Assembly (NCBI GenBank): GCA_017463985.1
Contig: JAFUEH010000010.1
Span: 1-64,000, forward strand
DNA: 64,000 bases
From: Eubacterium sp.
GTDB lineage: Bacteria > Bacillota > Clostridia > Oscillospirales > Acutalibacteraceae
Direction of reading: 5' to 3'
Shown: in pieces, positions 1-8,156 of the stretch
How positions within the stretch are numbered: position 1 is the first letter of the stretch
Layout: every line of letters starts with the position of its first letter
Made by a program: the position numbers and the translations under genes
The notes under the pieces: generated by a model
What the model saw: only the letters and a program-made list of their open reading frames with translations
What the model was told of the DNA's origin: nothing
Databases searched by the model: none

Positions 1-2
1 AA

Positions 3-44
3 AAAATTCAAGCCCGTATTGAAAAATACGAGCACCTGATTTAA
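3..44 (+). CDS. C-terminal tail of an unidentified protein (partial)
   Basis: An open frame enters from the left edge and reads KIQARIEKYEHLI before a TAA. It is charged and helix-like, but 13 residues are too few to name a family. It lies immediately before a long palindrome, so it may be the end of the gene that lies outside the window. It could also be chance. Confidence 0.3.
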   Translation, partial: KIQARIEKYEHLI

Positions 45-53
45 CCGTCCGCC

Positions 54-89
54 GCCATGCAAAATGGGGGTACCCCCATTTTGCATGGC
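54..89. repeat. Perfect 36-bp palindrome
   Basis: The left 18 bases (from GCCATGCAAAATGGGGGT) are the exact reverse complement of the right 18, with no unpaired centre. A simple intrinsic terminator normally has a loop and a T-run. Here there is no loop, and the following bases (ATCGAAATATTC) carry no clean T-run. It could end the upstream gene, bind a dimeric protein, or mark a recombination end. Confidence 0.85.
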
Positions 90-366
90 ATCGAAATATT
101 CAACTTTTTCAAAAAACTTACACACTTTTATTGACAAAGCCTAATTAAATGATAAAATATTTTCATAATTTTCCAAGTGAATATAAACTTTAGTGCCGTA
201 TAGTACAATTTCTTGGTTTCAATATTACCTGTTTAACAAACATAGCCGCAGGATGATGCTAAACTGCAAAGCACCATAAAAAAGCACCATAAATATTATA
301 CAATATATCATATCTCAAAACTTTTGTTAAGAATATTTTTCAAACTTTCGTTCTTGCTTTTTGAAG
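90..366. other. Intergenic, AT-rich, no gene seen
   Basis: No convincing reading frame on either strand. A promoter-like pair is present (TTGACA at 131-136, TAAAAT at 153-158, 16-bp spacer), but no gene follows it before 440. It may have served a gene that is now lost. Confidence 0.4.
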
Positions 367-421
367 AGGTTTTGTTTGTCCTGTGTAAAGAATTTGAATA
401 AGGGATATATATTTAAAGCGC
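367..421 (+). repeat. Dispersed repeat, copy 1
   Basis: Shares a core with 6136-6190 and 20899-20940: GGTTTT, then TTGTYCTGTGTAAAGAWTTTGAA, an AT-rich stretch and TTTAAAGCGC. All three copies lie on the same strand. The core CTGTGTAAAG resembles the terminal repeats of IS256/mutator-type elements; that link comes from memory of the family and is not proven. This copy abuts the truncated AraC remnant at 440-547. Confidence 0.7.
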
Positions 422-439
422 CAAAATTATTACCGAAAG

Positions 440-547
440 ATGAGTATAGGCGATGAAAACAATTTTATTCGCTATTTCAAAGCCTCGGAGGGCACTACCC
501 CTAAAAAATACAAAGCCGTCAATCACTTTACAGTAGAAAGTAATTAA
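440..547 (+). pseudogene. AraC-family regulator remnant (last HTH only)
   Basis: The frame beginning MSIGDENNFIRYFKASEG and continuing TTPKKYK matches the last helix-turn-helix of AraC/XylS proteins, whose usual form is a short turn, yFxRxFK, then GxTPxxYR. The rest of the roughly 250-300-residue regulator is absent. The material upstream is the dispersed repeat at 367-421, so the gene was probably cut by an insertion or deletion at that point. No ribosome binding site precedes the ATG. Confidence 0.6.
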
Positions 548-555
548 AAAATATA

Positions 556-605
556 TTGACATCGTGTCAGAATAGTGCTATATTATAGTTACTGACACGG
601 TGTCA
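556..605 (+). promoter_or_regulatory. Promoter with two TetR-type operators
   Basis: -35 TTGACA (556-561), 17-bp spacer, -10 TATATT (579-584). Two copies of a 13-bp dyad flank it: TGACATCGTGTCA at 557-569, overlapping the -35, and TGACACGGTGTCA at 593-605, near the expected start of transcription. The second is a perfect dyad around one central base. Centres are 36 bp apart. The obvious ligand is the TetR protein encoded just downstream, acting as autorepressor of the whole cassette. Confidence 0.75.
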
Positions 606-632
606 ATTTATTTTCTTGAGAGGAGAAAGTGT

Positions 633-1256
633 ATGCCAAAGGGTTCGCCGCAGTTGACGGCTGCAAGAAAAGAGGAAATCATCAATGCCTGTGAAAAACT
701 TTACCAAACAATGAGTTTTAAGGACATAACCATAAGAGAAATCGGCAATGTTACCTCTTTCACACGCACTTCTATTTATAACTATTTTCATACGAAAGAA
801 GAAATTTTTTTAGCGCTCTATGAGCGAGAATATGATCGGTGGAATGATGAACTGCAAAGCATTTTAAAGAATAACAAGCAGTTGACAACAGAGGCTCTTG
901 CAGGCGCTATTGCTGCCTCGCTTCAAAACAGAGTGCAACTGTTAAAGCTACTTTCGATGAATAACTATGACATGGAAGCAAACAGTCGTTTGGAACTTTT
1001 AGTTTCCTTCAAAAAAGCCTATGGCGCATCTATGCAAAATATCAGGCAGTTGCTTGAAAAGTTTTGCCCTGATATGACGGAGAATGACATTCAAAATTTT
1101 ATTTATGTATTTTTCCCGTTTATGTTCGGCATTTATCCCTATGCCGCCGTAACGGATAAACAAAAAGAAGCGATGTCAAAGGCAGAAATTGATTATTTAT
1201 ATCAGTCTGTTTACGATATCACCTATCACTGCATCATAAAATTATTAAATAACTAA
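633..1256 (+). CDS. TetR/AcrR-family transcriptional repressor
   Basis: A DNA-binding repressor of about 207 residues, normal for TetR. The N-terminal HTH is clear (KEEIINACEKLY, then IREIGNVTSFTRTSIYNYF and HTKEEIF); the helical C-terminal half would bind an inducer that cannot be named. I start at the ATG at 633, preceded by AGGAGA at 621-626. A longer frame from 600 would begin inside the operator and has no ribosome binding site. It is the first gene of a redox cassette read in the same direction and sits directly behind paired operators, so it probably represses itself and the genes that follow until an electrophile or quinone-like ligand appears. Confidence 0.88.
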   Translation: MPKGSPQLTAARKEEIINACEKLYQTMSFKDITIREIGNVTSFTRTSIYNYFHTKEEIFLALYEREYDRWNDELQSILKNNKQLTTEALAGAIAASLQNRVQLLKLLSMNNYDMEANSRLELLVSFKKAYGASMQNIRQLLEKFCPDMTENDIQNFIYVFFPFMFGIYPYAAVTDKQKEAMSKAEIDYLYQSVYDITYHCIIKLLNN

Positions 1257-1275
1257 TAAAAAAGGAGAAATTACT

Positions 1276-2211
1276 ATGACTAACTTACCAAAAATTGCAC
1301 TCGGTGCTTGGGCTTGGGGAAATGACGGAACCTTCGGAAATGATTTTACTGCTGAAACGCTCCGTCCAATTTTTGATACGGCAATGAATAACGGACTCAA
1401 CCTTTGGGATACGGCGTTTGCCTACGGAATGGGCACCTCTGAAAAGGTATTAGCAGAATTTATTAAAAATGTGCCAAGAAGCGAGGTGCTTATATCCGAT
1501 AAATTTACCCCACAGTGTGCTGACGCAGCCTCACCTACCGCTATGAAGGATATGATTGAAATGCAGCTTGACCTTATGGGGCTTACGCATTTTGACATTT
1601 ACTGGATTCATAACACTTGGAATGCACCGAAATGGACGGAGGAGCTTGCTAAATATTTTGAAGGTAAGGATGATGTGCCGCTCCTTGGTGTTTCTAATCA
1701 TAATCTTGCGGAGATCAAACAGGCAAATGAGATACTGCACAAGCACGGATTAAAACTATCTGCTGTACAAAATCACTTCAGCCTTATCAACCGTTCCTCA
1801 GAGGAATCGGGAATTCTTGATTATTGCAAAGAAAATGGAATTACTTTCTTTTCATATATGGTTTTAGAACAAGGTGCACTTTCAGGAAAATACGATACGG
1901 CTCATCCTATGCCGGCGGGTTCTGCAAGAGCAGAAGCATACAATCCTATTCTTGACAAATTGGAAATTATCAATAGCGAATTAAAAAAACTGGCTGACAA
2001 ATACAGCGTTGGTGTGGCACAAATTCCGATAGCATGGGCTATTTCAAAAGGAACCTTGCCGATTATCGGCGTTACCAAGACCTCCCATGTTGAGGATGCA
2101 GTCAAGGCAGCAAAGGTGATGCTTTCAGCAGAAGAGACCGCGGAACTTGAGAAATTGGCTGACAGTTTAAATATTAACGCCATTCGTTTTTGGGAAAAGG
2201 AGATGAAGTAA
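1276..2211 (+). CDS. Aldo/keto reductase
   Basis: NAD(P)H-dependent reductase of about 311 residues with the family's catalytic tetrad visible as D45 and Y50 (LWDTAFAYGMG), K76 (ISDKF) and H113 (YWIHN). The C-terminal part (GTLPIIGVTKTSHVEDA) matches the NADP-binding end of the barrel. The substrate is unknown; family members reduce aldehydes and ketones. A GGAG site precedes the ATG. Its stop overlaps the next start (TAATG), so it is co-translated with the flavin reductase-like gene. Confidence 0.88.
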   Translation: MTNLPKIALGAWAWGNDGTFGNDFTAETLRPIFDTAMNNGLNLWDTAFAYGMGTSEKVLAEFIKNVPRSEVLISDKFTPQCADAASPTAMKDMIEMQLDLMGLTHFDIYWIHNTWNAPKWTEELAKYFEGKDDVPLLGVSNHNLAEIKQANEILHKHGLKLSAVQNHFSLINRSSEESGILDYCKENGITFFSYMVLEQGALSGKYDTAHPMPAGSARAEAYNPILDKLEIINSELKKLADKYSVGVAQIPIAWAISKGTLPIIGVTKTSHVEDAVKAAKVMLSAEETAELEKLADSLNINAIRFWEKEMK

Positions 2212-2750
2212 TGAAAAAGAATATAGGAGCAGCACTTGCACTTTATCCTGCACCTGTTATTGTTGTTGGTGCGATGGTGGAAGATAAGCCAAGCTGGACG
2301 CTTGTAGCGCATGCCGGAATTATGGCACATAGTCATTTAATGGTATCACTTGTGCAGGCACATTATATCAATAAAGGGATTCGTGAAAACAAACTACTAT
2401 CAATTAATATTGTTGATGAGAGTTGGCTCAAGGAAGCAGATAGAATGGGAGTAATCAGCGGAAATAAAGTTGATAAGTCCGAAATGTTTGCTTATACAAT
2501 TGGTGAAAACGGTGCACCGATGATTGACTGTGCCAAAGTGTCTATTGAATGCGAGGTTGATGACAATTATGAGCTGGAGCATTTTGATAATTTTATCTGT
2601 AAAATATTGGCTACCTATGCCGATGAAAGCATTTTAAATGATAAAGACAAAATTGATTATCATATTTTAAAGCCTGTTTTATTTGAGTTCCCGACTTATG
2701 AATATTTTATAACCGGAAATAAGGTTGGAAACTGTGCGAAGATGAATTAA
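2211..2750 (+). CDS. Flavin reductase-like (flavoredoxin-type) FMN protein
   Basis: About 179 residues resembling the flavin reductase-like split-barrel family: an early stretch (ALYPAPVIVVGAMVEDKPSW) followed by segments typical of flavoredoxins, including the late ILKPVLFEFPTYEYF. Such proteins bind FMN and pass electrons or reduce flavin for partners. I use the ATG at 2211 that overlaps the aldo/keto reductase stop; an in-frame ATG at 2190 lies inside that gene. A flavodoxin follows, which fits an electron-transfer role. Confidence 0.8.
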   Translation: MKKNIGAALALYPAPVIVVGAMVEDKPSWTLVAHAGIMAHSHLMVSLVQAHYINKGIRENKLLSINIVDESWLKEADRMGVISGNKVDKSEMFAYTIGENGAPMIDCAKVSIECEVDDNYELEHFDNFICKILATYADESILNDKDKIDYHILKPVLFEFPTYEYFITGNKVGNCAKMN

Positions 2751-2772
2751 CAGAATTCAGAAAGGATACAAA

Positions 2773-3246
2773 ATGAGTAAAGTTTTAGTAGCCTGCTTTT
2801 CAGCAAGCGGTGTAACGAAAAGAGTCGGAGAGGAAATTGCCCGTATCAGTGGCGGAGATTTCTTTGAGATTGTGCCTGCGCAGATTTATACGAGGGATGA
2901 CCTTAACTGGATGAATAAAAAGAGCCGTAGCACACTCGAAATGAACGATCCGACGGCAAGACCCGAAATTGCTGATACGGTTTCAAATATGGCTGGTTAT
3001 GATACTGTCATTATCGGTTATCCTATTTGGTGGGGTGTTGCACCACGCATAATCAATACTTTTTTGGAAAGCTATGATTTCAGCGGCAAGAAAATTATGC
3101 CCTTCTGCACCTCAGGCGGAAGCGGTATCGGTAGGAGCGACAAGGAACTCCAAAGTTCCACAAGCAGTAATACGAAATGGTGTAAAGGCGCACAAATTAA
3201 CCGTCCTAACGAAAAGAATATTATAAAACTGCTTGAACAAAAATAA
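2773..3246 (+). CDS. Flavodoxin
   Basis: A 157-residue flavodoxin of the short type. It opens with the FMN phosphate loop region (VACFSASGVTKRVGEEIA) and has the middle IGYPIWWGVAPRIINTFLE and the late FCTSGGSGIG that line the isoalloxazine site. It carries one-electron or two-electron flow between reductases in the cytoplasm. An AGAAAGGA site precedes the ATG. It is encoded between a flavin protein and an LtrA-like membrane protein in one transcription unit. Confidence 0.88.
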   Translation: MSKVLVACFSASGVTKRVGEEIARISGGDFFEIVPAQIYTRDDLNWMNKKSRSTLEMNDPTARPEIADTVSNMAGYDTVIIGYPIWWGVAPRIINTFLESYDFSGKKIMPFCTSGGSGIGRSDKELQSSTSSNTKWCKGAQINRPNEKNIIKLLEQK

Positions 3247-3258
3247 GTCGAATGAAAG

Positions 3259-4395
3259 ATGACCATTATGAAAGTAAAAGAGAAAACGGTTGAGCTAATT
3301 GAGCTTTTCTATGACTTAATTTATGTTTATGCCATATCCAAAATGACCTTGTTGATTGAGGAGCCTGAAAAAGGCGTAATATCGCCGATGGCATTTTTAC
3401 GGTATCTTGTATTTTCGTTTGTCATTTTACAGGCTTGGCTCTACCTGACGAATTATGTGAATCGTTACGGAAGGTGGAAATGGTATGAATATGCGCTAAC
3501 CGCCGTTAATATGATTGCGGCGGTCTATATGGCAAACACGATTTCAGAAGAGTGGGAGCATATGGCGAAAGCCTTTAACCTTGCCATGCTGGTAATGCTG
3601 CTTTGCGTTGCGGCAATGTATTTGATACAGGTCTTGTTAAAGGAACAGGATAGCGGAGCCGCTAAAAATTCACTCACGATTTTAACGGTGGACTGTTTGC
3701 TGTATCTCGCTGCGTTTATCGCTTCTGTTCACGGCACTATCGCACTTGTTTTGTGGCTGGATACAGTAGCCGTTCTTGTAGGTGCCTTCCTTCCGTTTTT
3801 CATTAGAGGAAAATTTGACATCAGTATTATCAGTTTTCCGCATTTGGCAGAACGCTTTGAGCTACTGACAATTATCACCTTTGGGGAAAGCATTGTAGGT
3901 ATCACCGGTTTCTTTGATACAAAACAATTTTCAGTAATACCGATAGGCATTTTTGCGATGATTCTTTCCCTTTTCGGCTCTTATGTGGTACAGTTACATT
4001 CTCTTTGTAACCATCACCGGGTTGAGCGTTCCCTCCGCTTAATGTTCTCGCATTATTTCATTGTCATATCCATTAATTTAATTACTGTTGATTTAAAGCT
4101 TTTTCAAAGCCAAAATGCTAACCATGCATTTGTAGCAGGAATGATAATAGCAGCGCTGTTGCTGTTTTATGTATCTATCTTTTCAGACAGCATTTATTAC
4201 AAAGAGGGCTTTTCTTTTAACAAAAAAGATAGTTTTATTTCTTTAACATTGATGCTGCTTGGCGGCTTGCCACTCATTCTTTTACGGGATTCGGTATCTG
4301 CCTATCTTATCGGCGTGCTTATTATCACCGGCAGTAACTTTGCCATGCTGCTTTTGAAAAAGATGAAAGGACAAAAGAAGGTGACGAACAAATGA
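3259..4395 (+). CDS. LtrA-like polytopic membrane protein
   Basis: About 378 residues with many hydrophobic segments. The N-terminal VELIELFYDLIYVYAISK is the signature of the bacterial low-temperature-requirement A family, and HLAERFELLTIITFGESIVGI in the middle is its second conserved block. The biochemical role of LtrA is not established. A second ATG lies at 3268; I keep 3259. The end overlaps the next gene (ATGA). Confidence 0.82.
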   Translation: MTIMKVKEKTVELIELFYDLIYVYAISKMTLLIEEPEKGVISPMAFLRYLVFSFVILQAWLYLTNYVNRYGRWKWYEYALTAVNMIAAVYMANTISEEWEHMAKAFNLAMLVMLLCVAAMYLIQVLLKEQDSGAAKNSLTILTVDCLLYLAAFIASVHGTIALVLWLDTVAVLVGAFLPFFIRGKFDISIISFPHLAERFELLTIITFGESIVGITGFFDTKQFSVIPIGIFAMILSLFGSYVVQLHSLCNHHRVERSLRLMFSHYFIVISINLITVDLKLFQSQNANHAFVAGMIIAALLLFYVSIFSDSIYYKEGFSFNKKDSFISLTLMLLGGLPLILLRDSVSAYLIGVLIITGSNFAMLLLKKMKGQKKVTNK

Positions 4396-4938
4396 AAAAA
4401 ACAACGATAATATTACTTATCCTTTGCTTGCTTTTATCTTTTGGTGCCTGTGCCAAAGAACAGAGTGTTTCGGAAAGTACAAGTGAAGCACCGATTGTAA
4501 CGGAAGCAACGCAGCAAAAATCTGAGACAGAAATCAAGACGGAGGCAGGAAACGAAAGCACAACACCATCAGAAATGGAGGGAAGAGAAATGCAACTGAC
4601 AATCGGAACAAGGCAGGTATCGGTTGAGTGGGAGGATAATGAATCGGTTGAGGCACTTCGTGAGCTTTGCACGAAACAGCCGTTGACCATTCAAATGTCA
4701 ATGTACGGCGGCTTCGAGCAGGTGGGTTCCATAGGGGGGTGACCTGCCGAAAAATGATAAACAAACCACTACCGAGGCAGGTGATATTGTACTGTATTCA
4801 GGCAATCAAATCGTTGTGTTTTACGGTTCTAATTCGTGGGCTTATACAAGACTCGGCAAAATTACAAATCTGTCAAATAATGAACTGACAGACCTGTTAT
4901 CCAACGGGGATGTCATCATAAATATATCAATTAATTAA
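4392..4938 (+). pseudogene. Cyclophilin-like-fold lipoprotein, broken by a one-base insertion
   Basis: The first frame (4392-4742) has a lipoprotein-type signal (LLILCLLLSFGACAKE, lipidation Cys expected), a Ser/Thr/Glu linker and the start of a cyclophilin-like domain (MQLTIGTRQVSVEWEDNES). It stops at TGA just after a run of six G (4734-4739). Removing one G joins it smoothly to the second frame (GGDLPKNDKQTTTEAGDIVL, then QIVVFYGSNSWAYTRLGKI), ending at TAA 4936-4938. The domain is usual next to flavodoxins. The break is real decay, a phase-variable tract or a sequencing error. Confidence 0.8.
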
Positions 4939-4955
4939 TTTTAGGAGGAAATAAA

Positions 4956-6128
4956 ATGTTAGGTAATTTCAGTTATTCAAATCCGACAAAGCTCTATTTC
5001 GGAGACGATGCGTTGTTATTCTTAAAGGACGAACTCAAAAACTACGGCAGCAGAGTTATGCTGACCTACGGCGGCGGTTCCATTAAGAGAAACGGCATTT
5101 ACGATGAGGTTATCCGTATTCTCAAGGAGGCAGGCAAGGAGGTTTTTGAGGACCCGGGCGTAATGTCTAACCCGACTGTTCAAAAGCTCTACAAGGGATG
5201 CAAAATCGCAAGGGAGAATGATGTTGATTTAATTCTTGCCGTTGGCGGCGGCTCAACGATTGACTATGCCAAGGGCGTGTCTGTTTCAGCATGGTGCGAC
5301 GAGGACCCGTGGGATAAATACTATCTGCGTATGGAGGAGCCTGATAACCGTATTATCCCTGTCGGAAGTGTTTTGACAATGGTAGGCACGGGCTCTGAGA
5401 TGAACGGCGGTTCGGTTATCACGAACCACGAGCAGAAGCTCAAAATAGGTCACGTTTTCGGCGATAACGTTATGCCTAAGTTCTCTATTTTAAATCCTAA
5501 ATATACCTATACCGTGCCGAAGTATCAAATGGTTGCAGGTATTTATGATATCTTTAATCACATTTGTGAACAGTATTTCTCAGGCGAGGACGATAATACA
5601 ACGGATTATCTTGCAGAGGGCTTGATGAAATCTGTTATTCACGCGTCAAAAATTGCCGTTAAAAATCCCGAGGATTACGAGGCGCGCAGCAACCTGATGT
5701 GGGACGCCACCTGGGCGCTCAATACGCTGCTGAAAAAGGGTAAGGCAACCGACTGGGAGGTCCATATGATAGGTCAGGCAATCGGTGCTTATACCGACGC
5801 AACGCACGGTATGACGCTTGCTGCCGTTTCACTTCCGTATTACAGACATATTATGCCATACGGGCTTGCGAAGTTTGCCCGTTTTGCCAAGAATGTATGG
5901 GGAATCAATACGGACGGTATGAGTGACGAGGAAGCTGCAAACGCAGGACTTGACGCTATGGAAGCCTGGATGAAGGAAATCGGCGTAGTGCTTAACGCAA
6001 AAGAACTTGGCGTCACCGAGGATATGTACGAGGGAATTGCCAACGCCACCTTCCTCCTTGACGGCGGCTACAAAGTGCTGACAAAGGACGATGTTATTGA
6101 TATCCTCAAGGAAAGCTGCAAGGCATAG
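4956..6128 (+). CDS. Iron-dependent alcohol/butanol dehydrogenase
   Basis: About 390 residues of the group III iron-containing alcohol dehydrogenases (BdhA/YqhD-like). The cofactor loop is AVGGGSTIDYAKG; metal ligands lie in GIYDIFNHICEQYFSG and in HMIGQAIGAYTDATHGMTLA. These enzymes reduce aldehydes to alcohols with NAD(P)H and often clear reactive aldehydes. An AGGAGG site sits eight bases before the ATG. It is the last gene of the redox cassette and is followed by a repeat and a terminator. Confidence 0.9.
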   Translation: MLGNFSYSNPTKLYFGDDALLFLKDELKNYGSRVMLTYGGGSIKRNGIYDEVIRILKEAGKEVFEDPGVMSNPTVQKLYKGCKIARENDVDLILAVGGGSTIDYAKGVSVSAWCDEDPWDKYYLRMEEPDNRIIPVGSVLTMVGTGSEMNGGSVITNHEQKLKIGHVFGDNVMPKFSILNPKYTYTVPKYQMVAGIYDIFNHICEQYFSGEDDNTTDYLAEGLMKSVIHASKIAVKNPEDYEARSNLMWDATWALNTLLKKGKATDWEVHMIGQAIGAYTDATHGMTLAAVSLPYYRHIMPYGLAKFARFAKNVWGINTDGMSDEEAANAGLDAMEAWMKEIGVVLNAKELGVTEDMYEGIANATFLLDGGYKVLTKDDVIDILKESCKA

Positions 6129-6135
6129 AAGAATA

Positions 6136-6190
6136 GGTTTTATTTGTTCTGTGTAAAGATTTTGAACAAGAAATATATGAATTTTAAAGC
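6136..6190 (+). repeat. Dispersed repeat, copy 2
   Basis: GGTTTTATTTGTTCTGTGTA and the following AAGATTTTGAACAAG, AT-rich bases and TTTTAAAGCGC align with copy 1 at 367-421 along their full length. Copies 1 and 2 are in direct orientation and enclose the complete redox cassette. Confidence 0.7.
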
Positions 6191-6214
6191 GCTGCCCAGA
6201 CGAGCAGCGCTTCT
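6187..6214. terminator. Hairpin terminator after the alcohol dehydrogenase
   Basis: AAGCGCTGC (6187-6195) pairs with GCAGCGCTT (6204-6212) around an eight-base loop, followed by TCTCTCT. Convergent genes lie on both sides, so it may serve both strands. Confidence 0.7.
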
Positions 6215-6253
6215 CTCTATTTATATTCCTTTTATGTTAATCGGTTTTTATAT

Positions 6254-6976
6254 TTAATGGCGTTCAAAAACATCATTATCGTTTAATGCTTGATATATTG
6301 TTTCAGCGATTAACTTTGCGCCGGCATTGTTCGGGTGGAGGCCGTCAACGAACAGATCATTCTTGCCTTCAAAAACAGAGTAGAGATTGATGGTTGTTAG
6401 TTTGTATTCATTTGAAAGCCGATTCAAAATGGGGATGATTTCATTTTGTATGACTGCATTATTCACCTCAAAACGCACCTTGCCGTTTAGCGCAAACACC
6501 GGTGGAGGCAACAGCAAATAAATTTGCTTAACGCTGTTCAGAGCAAGATAGCCTTCAATCATCTTTTTCATAGAATCAGTATAATCTGCGCTATTCCAAT
6601 TACACGGCTTACTGTCGTTTGTACCGAGCATAAGCAAGACAATGTTTGGTTGAAAAGCAAGACTTTTTTGATAAAGGTGTTCTTTGATATACGGAAAGTC
6701 GCCGTCAACGGAAGCGGTTCTTCCCGAATAGCCAAAATTGCCAACGCAAAAGTGATTGCCGAGAAGTTGTTGCAACTGCGCCGGGTAACTGTTTTTTTGC
6801 TGATTTTTAATCAGATAGCCGTAGGTGATACTATCGCCCACGCAGGCAACCTTAACCTGATTTGATTTTGATCTCTGTATAGGATGCAGCGGCAGCTCGC
6901 CACGGTGCTTCATTTTCAGCAGTATCGCAGCCGCCGCTATCACAGCGGTTGCCGTTATCATTATCGGTAGTTTCAT
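6254..6976 (-). CDS. SGNH/GDSL-type esterase, membrane-anchored
   Basis: A 240-residue hydrolase with block I VGDSITYG (nucleophile S49), LMLGTND as block III and DGLHPN as block V (D211, H214), the complete SGNH set. Residues 4-20 are hydrophobic (signal anchor), so the catalytic part should face outward. It overlaps the upstream membrane acyltransferase by four bases. The pair looks like a split form of OatA-type O-acetyltransferases, in which a membrane acyltransferase passes an acyl group to an SGNH domain; free esterase action is the alternative. Confidence 0.82.
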   Translation of the reverse strand: MKLPIMITATAVIAAAAILLKMKHRGELPLHPIQRSKSNQVKVACVGDSITYGYLIKNQQKNSYPAQLQQLLGNHFCVGNFGYSGRTASVDGDFPYIKEHLYQKSLAFQPNIVLLMLGTNDSKPCNWNSADYTDSMKKMIEGYLALNSVKQIYLLLPPPVFALNGKVRFEVNNAVIQNEIIPILNRLSNEYKLTTINLYSVFEGKNDLFVDGLHPNNAGAKLIAETIYQALNDNDVFERH

Positions 6977-8034
6977 GATGCTTTTTCCTTTGCTTTTTGC
7001 AATCTTTTATCATTGAGAAACTTAAATGCTACCGAACAAACCGCCGTCAATATTAAGGTAATGCCGTATTTCACGCCGAGCGTCATATCGGGTTTCGCAT
7101 AGTCAAGCGCGTCAATGATCACGGGATGGAACAGATAGACGGAAAGCGAGATGGCGCCGAGGTAACCGAACACCTGATTTGCCTTATCATTTTTGATTTG
7201 GTTTCCTTTGCCGGAAAAGGTGATAGATATGCCAAAGAACACGCCGATAACCGTCATCGCCATACAAAGAGGCTGCAGCGAGACTTTCATCGGCAGCGTG
7301 CCAAAAAGCAGCGGAATACCGTAACAGCAGATTTCTGCAATTTTAAGTGTTTTGGGCGATAACGGCAGCGTTTCCTTTTTTGCAAGAAATTCTGCAAAAT
7401 AGTATGCAAACATACCAACAAGCAGTTCAATCACCGCCCTGAAATCATAGATAAAATTAGTATTAAACTTAAATTTCATCATAGCCAGAACGGCCACCAA
7501 AATCACTGCAAAAACGCCCGTTGTTAACGCGGTTGTTTTTATACCGCTAAACCTTCTTCTTAAAAGAAGCAATACGGGTATCATAAAGAGCATACTAAGT
7601 AGCATGGCCGAAAGATACCATTCGGGAATAATCAGCGCGTCTTGGTATTTGTCTTTCCAAAAAATTGCCTGCTGAAGCAGAAAGATGCTTGGCAAGCCTG
7701 CCCACATTTTATGTAAAAAGCCTTTGAAATTTAAAATGAGCGTAACCAGGATAATGCCGATAATCGCCACAATATGCGTCGGTAAAATTCCTTTTACCTT
7801 GCCGACCATAAATTGATAGGTCGCAAGCGGAATATCCTCGTTTTTTTGATTCATCTTTTCAAGAGAACGCGCCATAAAATAGCCCGAAATCAGAAAGAAA
7901 AATTCAACGGCGACGGCTCCGTTTTCAAAAAGATTTTTCTCATCATTGTTCATTGACATTTGCAAATGATAGCCAACAACCAGTATGGAAAATAAAAACC
8001 GCATCAGTTCAATAAAAGTATTTCGTTTTGTCAT
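6973..8034 (-). CDS. Acyltransferase-3 family membrane protein
   Basis: About 353 residues with roughly ten hydrophobic segments. The N-terminal FIELMRFLFSILVVGYHL and the following FFFLISGYFMARS are the hallmarks of the acyltransferase 3 family, which O-acylates sugars of cell-surface polymers using a cytoplasmic acyl donor. A GAGGA site precedes the ATG. It is translationally coupled to the SGNH esterase downstream. The target (peptidoglycan, teichoic acid or exopolysaccharide) cannot be told from the sequence. Confidence 0.85.
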   Translation of the reverse strand: MTKRNTFIELMRFLFSILVVGYHLQMSMNNDEKNLFENGAVAVEFFFLISGYFMARSLEKMNQKNEDIPLATYQFMVGKVKGILPTHIVAIIGIILVTLILNFKGFLHKMWAGLPSIFLLQQAIFWKDKYQDALIIPEWYLSAMLLSMLFMIPVLLLLRRRFSGIKTTALTTGVFAVILVAVLAMMKFKFNTNFIYDFRAVIELLVGMFAYYFAEFLAKKETLPLSPKTLKIAEICCYGIPLLFGTLPMKVSLQPLCMAMTVIGVFFGISITFSGKGNQIKNDKANQVFGYLGAISLSVYLFHPVIIDALDYAKPDMTLGVKYGITLILTAVCSVAFKFLNDKRLQKAKEKAS

Positions 8035-8156
8035 AATTAATTCGTCCTCATTATTTTTCTACAATTTATTTTAATTTCTACAAGCTATCTTTTCAACCGT
8101 TAAAAATCTCTGCTTTGATGCCGTTCCAACACATTGTCTGTGTTTGTTGCGAAACA

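Noticed and set aside
1902-2336. Minus-strand frame of 144 codons across the aldo/keto reductase end
   Set aside because: Overlaps two well-supported genes and shows no family features.
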